Below, piece after piece: positions 44,864 to 52,390 of a stretch of 64,000 bases of DNA. The stretch comes from Nitrospira sp. BO4 (GTDB lineage: Bacteria > Nitrospirota > Nitrospiria > Nitrospirales > Nitrospiraceae), in the NCBI GenBank assembly GCA_030144965.1, contig JAMPUU010000014.1, positions 129,822-193,821 of the forward strand. The letters run 5' to 3'. The position numbers and the translations under genes were made by a program. The first letter of the stretch is position 1. Every line of letters begins with the position of its first letter. Under the pieces are notes generated by a model. That model did not search any database, was not told the origin of the DNA, and was given only the letters and a program-made list of their open reading frames with translations.

Positions 44864-45958
44864 ATGCCGCTAATCTGGGCCGCTATTTCAGGTCATGGGT
44901 TCGGCCACGCCGCCCAAGTTGTGCCGGTCCTCAATGCATTGGGCCGTCTCGTTCCCAATCTCCGAGTGTTCCTCCGCACCACCGTCCCCTCGTTGTTTTT
45001 CAAGGATCGACTCACGATTCCATGGGAGACCAGTGCCGTCCAGCAGGATATCGGCTGCATTCAAAACGGCCCCATGACGATCGACGTCGAAGCAACCTGG
45101 CGTGAACATCACCGATTCCACAGTACCTGGAACGAGCGCCTTCAGGCTGAGGTCGCCGCCATGCAGGCTGCCGATCCGGATATTGTCCTGGCCGACACTC
45201 CATACCTGGCACTGGCAGCGGCAAAAGCGGCGGCCATTCCTTCCATCGCGCTCGTCAGCTTTACCTGGGATCTGATTCTGTCCGAGTATCAGGCCCCCCC
45301 ATCGATCGATGGCCGGGCACTCATCCAGTCGATTCAACAGGCCTATGTCCACGCCGATCTTGCGCTCCGACTTGCCCCTTCGCCTAAAATGGAGTTGTTC
45401 CGGCGAACGATCGATATCCAGCCGATCATCGAACCGGCTGCGGCTGATCGTGAACAACTCGCCAAGCTTCTGGCACTGGTCCCAGGGGAGCGTACCGTGC
45501 TCATCGGATTCGGGGGCATTCCGCTCAGTTCGCTCCCTTTTCGGACATTGGAGCCACTGACAGGCTACCGATTCCTCTTCGACGGACCGGTGCCATCGGA
45601 AAGCATGCGATTCCTGTCGATCAAAACCCTCCCGCTTTCGTTCAAAACGCTGATGGCCTCGGTTGATATCATCCTGACCAAACCGGGCTACGGAACCTTA
45701 GTGGAAGCTGTAGCATTGCAAACTCCACTGGTCTACGTGCGGCGGTACAACTTTGCCGACGAACAGCCACTGGTCGACTATCTGCACCGATATGGGAAGG
45801 GTGTAGAACTCTCAGTGAGCGATTTTCTGCAGGGCCGGTGGCTTCCGGCGCTCCAAAAGGTCCTTGGTCTCCCAGTCCCCGTCACACCTCCGCCTTCGAC
45901 CGGGGCGAATGAAGCCGCAGCTATCCTCGCCTCATACCTTTCGAGAACGGGACCATAA
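44864..45958 (+). CDS. MurG/UGT-like glycosyltransferase (GT-B fold)
   Basis: 364 residues with a two-lobed GT-B pattern. N-terminal loop ISGHGFGHAAQVVPVLNAL (near residues 7-26) and a C-terminal donor-site region VDIILTKPGYGTLVEAVALQ with RYNFADEQPL. It resembles nucleotide-sugar transferases of GT1/GT28 type; donor and acceptor are unknown. A methyltransferase gene begins three bases after its stop, so the two are coupled. It lies upstream of the peptide-modification operon and may belong to it. Confidence 0.78.
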   Translation: MPLIWAAISGHGFGHAAQVVPVLNALGRLVPNLRVFLRTTVPSLFFKDRLTIPWETSAVQQDIGCIQNGPMTIDVEATWREHHRFHSTWNERLQAEVAAMQAADPDIVLADTPYLALAAAKAAAIPSIALVSFTWDLILSEYQAPPSIDGRALIQSIQQAYVHADLALRLAPSPKMELFRRTIDIQPIIEPAAADREQLAKLLALVPGERTVLIGFGGIPLSSLPFRTLEPLTGYRFLFDGPVPSESMRFLSIKTLPLSFKTLMASVDIILTKPGYGTLVEAVALQTPLVYVRRYNFADEQPLVDYLHRYGKGVELSVSDFLQGRWLPALQKVLGLPVPVTPPPSTGANEAAAILASYLSRTGP

Positions 45959-45961
45959 CCC

Positions 45962-46762
45962 GTGCGCCTGCGCGTCACCGCCATCATATTGCTGACTCGC
46001 TTCGTTGAACGAACAGGCTCTCTACTCTCTCAGATCCAGTTTTTCCTCTATGGAGTGCTTCCCGTCCTCCTTCCTCCCGACGAGCTCATTGCGCTGACTC
46101 GCACCTATTACCGCAGGGGTTATGAAGGGCTTGAACAAAACTTTCACGCGGACCGATACAAATGGACTCTCGACAACTGGGAAGAAACCGTGGCCGCGAA
46201 ACATATGGCTTCAAACGGGACCGTCGTCGTATTGGGAGCCGGCCTGGGTCGTGAATCCATCGCCTTAGCCGAGAGGGGCCATCGGGTGATCGGACTGGAC
46301 AATAATTATGACGGGTTGCATATTGCTGCCGCGCGCGCATCCGAAATACGTCTTCCCGTTGTTTTTCTCCAGGGAGACTTTCGGCGACTCCCGATCGGCA
46401 AAGGACAGGCAGACTATCTGCTTCTATCCAGCGTCATGTACAGCGCCATCCCGGCCAGGCGGCAACGCCAGGAATGCATTCGTGTATTCCGCTCTGCGTT
46501 GAGACAGGAGGGGAAAATCGTATTGAGCTTCCTGCTGTCCCACGAATGGCAGACGAAGTCGCACCGCCTGATCGAAGCCGTCAACCGATGGCTGCTGAAA
46601 CTGCCCGGATCGAATCAGGATTATCAGCTGGGCGATTTCTGCTCGCATAGTCACTTCATGCACGCGTTTCTGGACGAGACAGAACTCCGGTCCGAGCTTG
46701 CCGAAGCCGGTGCAACGATACTTGAACTCAACTGGAAGGAAGGATTCGCCGTGATCGCCTAA
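45962..46762 (+). CDS. Class I SAM-dependent methyltransferase
   Basis: 266 residues, GTG start. SAM-binding motif I VVVLGAGLGRESIALAERG (about 84-102), acidic motif II VIGLDNNYDGLHIAAARAS and a later GKGQADYLLLSSVMY. An N-terminal ~60-residue extension is hydrophobic (LSQIQFFLYGVLPVLLPPDE) and may touch the membrane. The substrate is unknown. It is coupled to the glycosyltransferase upstream; a gap of 68 bases with a possible promoter precedes the PqqD-like gene. Confidence 0.82.
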   Translation: MRLRVTAIILLTRFVERTGSLLSQIQFFLYGVLPVLLPPDELIALTRTYYRRGYEGLEQNFHADRYKWTLDNWEETVAAKHMASNGTVVVLGAGLGRESIALAERGHRVIGLDNNYDGLHIAAARASEIRLPVVFLQGDFRRLPIGKGQADYLLLSSVMYSAIPARRQRQECIRVFRSALRQEGKIVLSFLLSHEWQTKSHRLIEAVNRWLLKLPGSNQDYQLGDFCSHSHFMHAFLDETELRSELAEAGATILELNWKEGFAVIA

Positions 46763-46813
46763 CGACTACGGGAGGCGGACGGCGAAATATCCCTGGCGAG
46801 GGCACATGGGATT

Positions 46814-46822
46814 TGCTATTCT
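46814..46822 (+). promoter_or_regulatory. Possible extended -10 promoter of the RiPP operon
   Basis: TGCTATTCT (-10 hexamer TATTCT at 46817-46822), with TGGCGA 17 bases upstream as a weak -35. Transcription would begin about two bases before the ATG at 46831, giving a nearly leaderless mRNA. Confidence 0.3.
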
Positions 46823-46830
46823 CCGGGCCT

Positions 46831-47142
46831 ATGAACCCCGCCGCCATCTACACACACAATTCCGACTATGTGCAGCGAGATGTTGCCGGCGAATGCCTTC
46901 TCGTTCCCATACGCAGGAACCTCACCGAATCGAACAGCATCTACGTCCTGAACGAAACGGGAGCCGCCCTTTGGAGGCGGATCGACGGAACCCGATCCCT
47001 TCAAACGATCGCCGACGAGTTTGTTGAGGAATATGACGTCACCGCGGAACAGCTGCATCAGGATTTGCAGACTTTGCTGACCGACCTGCTTTCGATTCAT
47101 GCCATTCACGAGGTGACTGTCACCGATGGTCCCACTGGATAA
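46831..47142 (+). CDS. PqqD-like RiPP recognition element protein
   Basis: 103 residues matching the PqqD fold (winged helix with beta strands): SIYVLNETGAALWRRIDGTR, then SLQTIADEFVEEYDVTAEQL and a C-terminal helix. PqqD-type proteins bind the leader of a precursor peptide and deliver it to a radical-SAM maturase. It is the first gene of the operon and overlaps the first radical-SAM gene by 17 bases. ATG 46831 is chosen because the preceding frame extension is six residues without homology. Confidence 0.88.
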   Translation: MNPAAIYTHNSDYVQRDVAGECLLVPIRRNLTESNSIYVLNETGAALWRRIDGTRSLQTIADEFVEEYDVTAEQLHQDLQTLLTDLLSIHAIHEVTVTDGPTG

Positions 47143-48037
47143 GATTCGGTCCTTGCCCGAACGATTCCCGCTTTCCTGCCAATGGGAGATTACCTGTCGC
47201 TGCAACCTCCGTTGCACCATGTGCTATACGGATTGCCTCAATCATCCGGAGTTTATCCGCCGAGAGCTCTCGACAGCCGAGATGTTGCGCATTCTGGACG
47301 AAATGGCCGAAGCCGGCACATTGGAATTGTGTCTGACCGGCGGCGAACCCCTCAGCAGACCTGATTTCTTCTTGATCTACGAACAGGCTGTTCGGCGTGG
47401 ATTCCTAGTCACGGTCTTTACAAACGGGACACTGATCACGGACTCTGAAGCCGATCAATTTGCAGCCCTGCCGCCTCACCGTATTGAGGTCAGCCTTCAT
47501 GGGTCTACTCCCCAGACCTTTGAACGGGTTACTCAACACCAAGGTTCGTATCACCGCTGCCTCAGGGCCATCCGCTTACTGCTCGACCGCCACATCCCGT
47601 TGACGCTCAAGACCACCGCACTGTCGCTGAACCAACATGAAATCCTATCGATCAAGCAGTATGCGGGTTCGCTAGGCTCCGTCCAATTCAAGCTCGGTCA
47701 GGAGCTGCGGTCCGAACTGGACGGAGGGGCCGGTCCTTTCCAGTATGCACTGTCCGAAAAAGAGTTGCAGGAGCTGACCCGGAAGGATCCTCTGTTGTGG
47801 GAAGAAGCCTGCCGGCGATCCCAAGCCGACCTTCCCCCCTGCACAAGCGGAATGCAGAGATTTCACATCGATGCATATGGTGGCATGCAACTCTGCTCAG
47901 GCAATCGTCGCCAAAGCTACGACCTGCGGAACGGATCATTCAGAGAAGGTTTTTTTGAGGCCTTGCCGACGTTCGCTTGTGAACACAAGAAGCCGGAATT
48001 CTCGACATTGCTCCAACTGATGACGCACCGTGGGTAA
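47126..48037 (+). CDS. Radical-SAM peptide maturase 1
   Basis: 303 residues. The 4Fe-4S motif CNLRCTMC (C26, C30, C33) and the SAM-binding GGEP (LCLTGGEPLSRPDF) are clear. The C-terminal part (CTSGMQRFHIDAYGGMQLC and later ACEHKK) has only a reduced set of Cys, so it is a shortened SPASM or twitch domain. Such enzymes form thioether, carbon-carbon or epimerised residues in ribosomal peptides. Start overlaps the PqqD-like gene; the end overlaps maturase 2 by eight bases. Confidence 0.88.
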   Translation: MVPLDKIRSLPERFPLSCQWEITCRCNLRCTMCYTDCLNHPEFIRRELSTAEMLRILDEMAEAGTLELCLTGGEPLSRPDFFLIYEQAVRRGFLVTVFTNGTLITDSEADQFAALPPHRIEVSLHGSTPQTFERVTQHQGSYHRCLRAIRLLLDRHIPLTLKTTALSLNQHEILSIKQYAGSLGSVQFKLGQELRSELDGGAGPFQYALSEKELQELTRKDPLLWEEACRRSQADLPPCTSGMQRFHIDAYGGMQLCSGNRRQSYDLRNGSFREGFFEALPTFACEHKKPEFSTLLQLMTHRG

Positions 48038-49193
48038 GGCACGAGCCATACCGACGGTCCCGTATGGCACCTTCAGCCGGAAAGTCCACGACTGGTCTAC
48101 ACAACACCATCAGGTGGTGAAAGCCCAGCTCGAACTCACCTATCGTTGCAATCTTCGTTGCCGTCACTGCTATACCGATCCCTACAATGACCCTCAGTTT
48201 TTTTCGCGAGAACTGACTCTCGACGAACTCTACCGTCTCGTGGAAGAATTGCGAGACCTCGGCGTCATCTGGCTGAACCTCTCCGGTGGCGACATCTTTA
48301 TGCATCCGCGGTTTTTTGAGATCTATGAGCACGCGCACAGGAAAGGATTCCTGCTCCAGCTTTACACCAACGGGACTCTGTTTACTCGTGCAATGATCCA
48401 GCGTTTGGAAGCCATGCCCCCCTTCACCATCGATGTCTCTTGTCATACGCTGAATGAGGCACGCTTCGACTGGTTTACGCAGGTCCCGGGCTCCTATCAA
48501 GCATTCATGCGCGGCGTCGCGTTGCTCCGGGAGAGCAATCTGCCCTTCACGCTCAAGACCAAGCTGATGAACTGGAACAAGGATGAGCTGCACAATCTTC
48601 AGACGTTCACGGAGTCACTCGGCCAGCCGTTCGGATACACCACCTCGCTTTCTCCGAGGCTTAGTGGCGATTGCTCTTCGCTCGCTTACAGAATCTCGCC
48701 CGAAGACCTGCGAGCGATCGGTCGAAGCGAACTCGGCGCCGAAGATAGCCAGCCTTGTGATGGGGATCCACTCGGCGGGCCAGATCACGACCGGCTTTTT
48801 CGTTGCGGCTGCGGCACCAATACCGTCCATATCAATGCCTGGGGCGAGCTCAGTACCTGCACGTTCCAGTACGAAACTCGCCTTTCGCTCAGACAGTTTT
48901 CCCTGCGAGAAGCCGTTGACCGAGTCTTTTCCGAAGTACGAGGACTGCGCTATCAGCGTGATACGCCGTGCAGGTCCTGTGCGGTACATCACTTTTGCGA
49001 CAAGCAGCCGACACATGCCCGATGGGAAACCGGCAGCCCGGATGCGCCGATCCCTTATGCATGCGATATTGCTTATGCAAGAGCACAGACGGCCGGACAC
49101 CATGCCTTGCTGCATCCGTTACGCAGTGGGCAGACAGAGCGCGGCAGTGGCGAACGGAGGCCGGCGTCGCCGCCCAGTTCAGTCAATACTTAG
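48030..49193 (+). CDS. Radical-SAM/SPASM peptide maturase 2
   Basis: 387 residues, GTG start. 4Fe-4S motif CNLRCRHC (C40, C44, C47). The GGEP position reads LNLSGGDIFMHPRF, with Asp replacing Glu. A fuller SPASM domain follows: CGCGTNTVHINAWGELSTC, then CRSCAVHHFCDKQ, seven Cys for one or two auxiliary clusters. About 50 residues beyond SPASM are basic and poorly ordered. It stands directly upstream of the precursor gene (53-base gap). Confidence 0.88.
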   Translation: MGKARAIPTVPYGTFSRKVHDWSTQHHQVVKAQLELTYRCNLRCRHCYTDPYNDPQFFSRELTLDELYRLVEELRDLGVIWLNLSGGDIFMHPRFFEIYEHAHRKGFLLQLYTNGTLFTRAMIQRLEAMPPFTIDVSCHTLNEARFDWFTQVPGSYQAFMRGVALLRESNLPFTLKTKLMNWNKDELHNLQTFTESLGQPFGYTTSLSPRLSGDCSSLAYRISPEDLRAIGRSELGAEDSQPCDGDPLGGPDHDRLFRCGCGTNTVHINAWGELSTCTFQYETRLSLRQFSLREAVDRVFSEVRGLRYQRDTPCRSCAVHHFCDKQPTHARWETGSPDAPIPYACDIAYARAQTAGHHALLHPLRSGQTERGSGERRPASPPSSVNT

Positions 49194-49246
49194 GACGCGG
49201 GAACGGGAATTCCAATCCGCGAGGCTCCTGCAAGAAAGGGATCGGT

Positions 49247-49492
49247 ATGAGCAACAAGAAACCTTACGAACCTCCACAGCTATTCGAAGTGGCACTCGAT
49301 CATGAACAGGCAATCTTGTCGTCATGCAGCATTCTAACCTCTTCGGTCAGCGCCGGAGGAACGAACGGCTGCCGACCACCGGCCGGCTGCATGAATTACC
49401 CAAATGCAAGCGCCACAGGATGCAAACGATCGACCATCCCGGTGGTCTATATGGGTCAGACCTGCCACGATTCCGGTGTCCGAGCCTCATAG
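49247..49492 (+). CDS. Candidate RiPP precursor peptide
   Basis: 81 residues, ATG 49247 with AAGAAAGGG eight bases upstream. Leader-like start KKPYEPPQLFEVAL, as found in substrates of PqqD/radical-SAM systems, then a Ser/Gly/Cys-rich core. Five Cys at 27, 42, 48, 59 and 73; Cys-flanked Ser/Thr are frequent. The chain ends GVRAS, so Ser81 is C-terminal. It lies between two radical-SAM genes and is followed six bases later by a kinase-like gene. Calling it the substrate rests on position and composition. The frame also stays open upstream into the maturase gene, but homology and ribosome site favour this start. Confidence 0.75.
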   Translation: MSNKKPYEPPQLFEVALDHEQAILSSCSILTSSVSAGGTNGCRPPAGCMNYPNASATGCKRSTIPVVYMGQTCHDSGVRAS

Positions 49493-49498
49493 CCGGCG

Positions 49499-50404
49499 AT
49501 GGATATTTCGATCTCTATCGGCGGTTTCATCATCAGGATGAGCGAGGCCGGGGACTATCCGACTTTGGCCTGGCCACTGCGCCCTTTCGAATCATTTGTC
49601 GCTCCGCCCGGCGCTCCTGCGGATATCCATGTCGACGTCTCGGTCGTCTCCCCCTTACCCGACTTTGACTCTCCACGACTTCGGTATGACGCCGGATCAG
49701 GACTCTGGAAATTGTTCGATACCGATGCCGGATTAGCCATCGAAAGCCTGCATACCTCCACACGTCAGCCACGAGTCCGTGCGGTGATCCTGGACGACTA
49801 TCGGCGGATCCATGCGTGGATACTCCCGGAATATTTAGGAGGACAGGTCGGGTGGTGCCCAATGTACCTGTTCAATCCGGTCATCGAGGTGTGCTTTCTC
49901 GCACGCCTTGCGCGGGAAGGCGGAATCCTCCTCCATGCAGCCGGCCTGGTTTCTCAGCAGGAAGGGTTTATCTTTACCGGATCTTCAGGAACCGGTAAAT
50001 CCACCATTGCCCGAATGTTTGCAGATCGCCAAGCCCACGTGCTCAGCGACGAACGCGTCGTCCTCCGATTTGAAAAAGGCAGCGTCAGCATCCACGGCTC
50101 CCCTTGGGTCGGCTCCGGTGAGTATGCGGCCAACTCATCGGCCCCTCTGACCGCTCTGTACGTCATCAGCCATGCGCAGGACCGCCACCGTATCGCCCGG
50201 ATGCCTGCCTCAATCGCCGTCTCTCGGCTGCTGCAACAATCCTTTCTGCCTCACTGGGATCGCGATCGTATTGAGAGATCTCTAGACTTTCTGATTTCAG
50301 TCGTCTCATCAGTGCCATGTCGAAGCCTGGCCTTTCTTAAACAATCCGATCTGGTTGACCTCGTTCAACAGCAACCCCCTGTAAGCGCGACAGTACCGCT
50401 ATGA
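49499..50404 (+). CDS. HPr kinase-like (HprK C-terminal fold) protein
   Basis: 301 residues. P-loop GSSGTGKST (161-169) and an HPrK-like acidic segment LSDERV (182-187). The N-terminal ~120 residues are beta-rich and unrelated to full HprK; the C-terminal part ends in a LFHDF-less tail. Kinases of this shortened type occur in peptide clusters, where members phosphorylate the C-terminal serine of lasso-type precursors. Here the neighbouring peptide ends in Ser. The start codon has only a poor ribosome site, so coupling with the peptide gene is likely. Overlaps the next gene by four bases. Confidence 0.82.
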   Translation: MDISISIGGFIIRMSEAGDYPTLAWPLRPFESFVAPPGAPADIHVDVSVVSPLPDFDSPRLRYDAGSGLWKLFDTDAGLAIESLHTSTRQPRVRAVILDDYRRIHAWILPEYLGGQVGWCPMYLFNPVIEVCFLARLAREGGILLHAAGLVSQQEGFIFTGSSGTGKSTIARMFADRQAHVLSDERVVLRFEKGSVSIHGSPWVGSGEYAANSSAPLTALYVISHAQDRHRIARMPASIAVSRLLQQSFLPHWDRDRIERSLDFLISVVSSVPCRSLAFLKQSDLVDLVQQQPPVSATVPL

Positions 50405-51459
50405 AGCAGCTCAACGCAGACACGTTTCTCTCGACCGTCTCGCTTCAAGCACGCCACACGCGGCATCCCGACGGAGTGACGTTCGAGCTCACGTATGGCT
50501 GCAATCTCCGCTGTGTCCATTGTTTCAATCCGACCCACCGCGCGTTGCCTCGAGAACTCGTCACTTCGGAAGTCCTACGCCTCCTCGACGAACTGGCCGC
50601 GTTTGGCGTCCTAACCGTGACGTTCACCGGGGGGGAGCCGGTCGTTCGACCGGATATCCATACGATCCTGCTGCATGCTCGCAGCAAGGGGCTGTTGATA
50701 CGCCTGCTCACGAATGCCACACGAGTCAACGCCGCCTTGGTTTCTGTCCTGCAAGAATGCGGCGTTGAACAAGTTTGTGTCTCCATCTACGGCGCCACGG
50801 CAGCGACATACGAGCGAATGACCGGCATCTCGGGTTCCTACACCGCATTTCTTCACGGGCTGACGATGCTGGCCAAGGCGGATCTCCCGGTCGTCGTCCG
50901 CATGCCCGTCACTAGCCTCAATGATCACGAAGTGGAAGCATGTCGCCGCCTGGTGGAAAATCTTGGCCGAAAGTTTCAGTATTCCCTTGACATAACCTCC
51001 ACGGTGACCGGCGGCCTGAGTCCATTGGAATACCGGTTACCACCCTCTAGGAAAATGGCCATCGATCAGCGGATGCTTGCAGGCTGGGGATCCGCGCCGC
51101 TGGAAGACGGCGCGTGCTGTACATCCCGGTTCATCGAATGCGCCTGCGGCCAGACGCGCTTTGCGATCACACCCTACGGGGAGATGAACCTGTGCACGGC
51201 GTTTCCCATTCCCCGGTACGATCTTAGAACCGGCACGGTGCAGGAAGGCTGGGAAACACTCAAACGCACCGTTGATGAAGCCCGCCCAACCGCGCGATAT
51301 GAATGTCCGACCTGTGAAGTCCGTTCATACTGCCGTCAGGGACGCAGTGATGCGTGGCTCGAAACCGGCGATATGAGTACCTGTCTTCCGCACTTCAAAG
51401 AATGGGCTGAACTGGAGCACCGCACCCATGCCCTCCTCGACCCTCGACGACCTGGTTGA
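50401..51459 (+). CDS. Radical-SAM/SPASM peptide maturase 3
   Basis: 352 residues. 4Fe-4S motif CNLRCVHC (C34, C38, C41), SAM-site TVTFTGGEPVVRPD. SPASM domain at about 235-340: CCTSRFIECACGQ, then MNLCTAFP, CPTCEVRSYC and a final CLPH, a full set of ligands. It starts in an ATGA overlap with the kinase-like gene and runs 32 bases into the next gene. Together with maturases 1 and 2 it implies more than one radical modification of the peptide. Confidence 0.88.
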   Translation: MKQLNADTFLSTVSLQARHTRHPDGVTFELTYGCNLRCVHCFNPTHRALPRELVTSEVLRLLDELAAFGVLTVTFTGGEPVVRPDIHTILLHARSKGLLIRLLTNATRVNAALVSVLQECGVEQVCVSIYGATAATYERMTGISGSYTAFLHGLTMLAKADLPVVVRMPVTSLNDHEVEACRRLVENLGRKFQYSLDITSTVTGGLSPLEYRLPPSRKMAIDQRMLAGWGSAPLEDGACCTSRFIECACGQTRFAITPYGEMNLCTAFPIPRYDLRTGTVQEGWETLKRTVDEARPTARYECPTCEVRSYCRQGRSDAWLETGDMSTCLPHFKEWAELEHRTHALLDPRRPG

Positions 51460-52390
51460 TGCCTACGCTCGGGTGAGCAGCCAAAACCGGCTGATGCTGA
51501 ATGCGTTCGCATTGATCGCACAGCAATTTCGACAGCAAGGGATCGCGTTTATCGCCCTAAAGGGCGCGGATGTCATCTCCCGGCTTTACGGAGTGCGAGG
51601 TTCGCGGCCTATTGCGGATGTAGATCTGTTGGTCCATGAATCGGATTTGCCGGCCATCGACCGCCTGCTCGGCAATCTCGGCTTCACGCAACAGATCGAC
51701 GGCAATCCTTCGTACGCGTCTTCTGAACAAGGTCTTTCGCTGGATCTGATCACCTCCTTCTGGTACCTCGACGATCGAGAGCTGGGTGATCTATGGACAC
51801 GAGCACGCGTACGAACATTCGGTCACACAACCATCTCCTGCCTCGATACCGCGGACCTGTTGATCTATTTGACAGCCTACGCCGTCATCCACCGGGGACA
51901 CTTGTCTGCAGCCTTTGCTCAGGACATGAAACTGCTCATCGTGAAGGAATCGCCTAATTGGTCTGCGGTGATTGCACGAACCAAGCACGCCAGACTGGAG
52001 ATGCCCCTCTTGCACGGCCTCTCCTATGTGCGAAAGCTCTTTTCCTCGATCGTAATTCCTGATAGCGTGCTCCTGGCACTATCCCCGGAGAATAGAAAGC
52101 AACAGAGGCTGGCTTGGTTGCTCCGAAAGCTGGTGACCACCGAGCCGCTTCCGGAAGTCGGCCATCTTCTTTTGTTCCTCACGCAGCCCGGCAGAAACAA
52201 ATTGGGCTGGCTCATGCAACGCCTCTATCCTTCAACTGCATTTCTTTCCTACCGGTACGGTTCGGATGGACTACGCATGCCGTGGAAGGCAAGAGTGTTG
52301 CGCGTGTATCACTTGACTGAAGCCGGACTCCTCCTCAGTGGACGGGTGCTTCAGCGACTCACCGCAGCATCGGCGGAGCCCCGACTATGA
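51428..52390 (+). CDS. Nucleotidyltransferase-fold protein (NTP_transf_5-like)
   Basis: 320 residues. The N-terminal third has the pol-beta-like signature LKGADVISRLYGVRGSRPIA then DVDLLV (about 43-69), with the acidic pair D66 and D68 as metal ligands. Proteins of this family recur in lasso-peptide and related clusters with HPrK-like kinases and are thought to modify the phosphorylated peptide or a partner. The rest is helical and unassigned. Start overlaps maturase 3 by 32 bases. Confidence 0.78.
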   Translation: MPSSTLDDLVDAYARVSSQNRLMLNAFALIAQQFRQQGIAFIALKGADVISRLYGVRGSRPIADVDLLVHESDLPAIDRLLGNLGFTQQIDGNPSYASSEQGLSLDLITSFWYLDDRELGDLWTRARVRTFGHTTISCLDTADLLIYLTAYAVIHRGHLSAAFAQDMKLLIVKESPNWSAVIARTKHARLEMPLLHGLSYVRKLFSSIVIPDSVLLALSPENRKQQRLAWLLRKLVTTEPLPEVGHLLLFLTQPGRNKLGWLMQRLYPSTAFLSYRYGSDGLRMPWKARVLRVYHLTEAGLLLSGRVLQRLTAASAEPRL

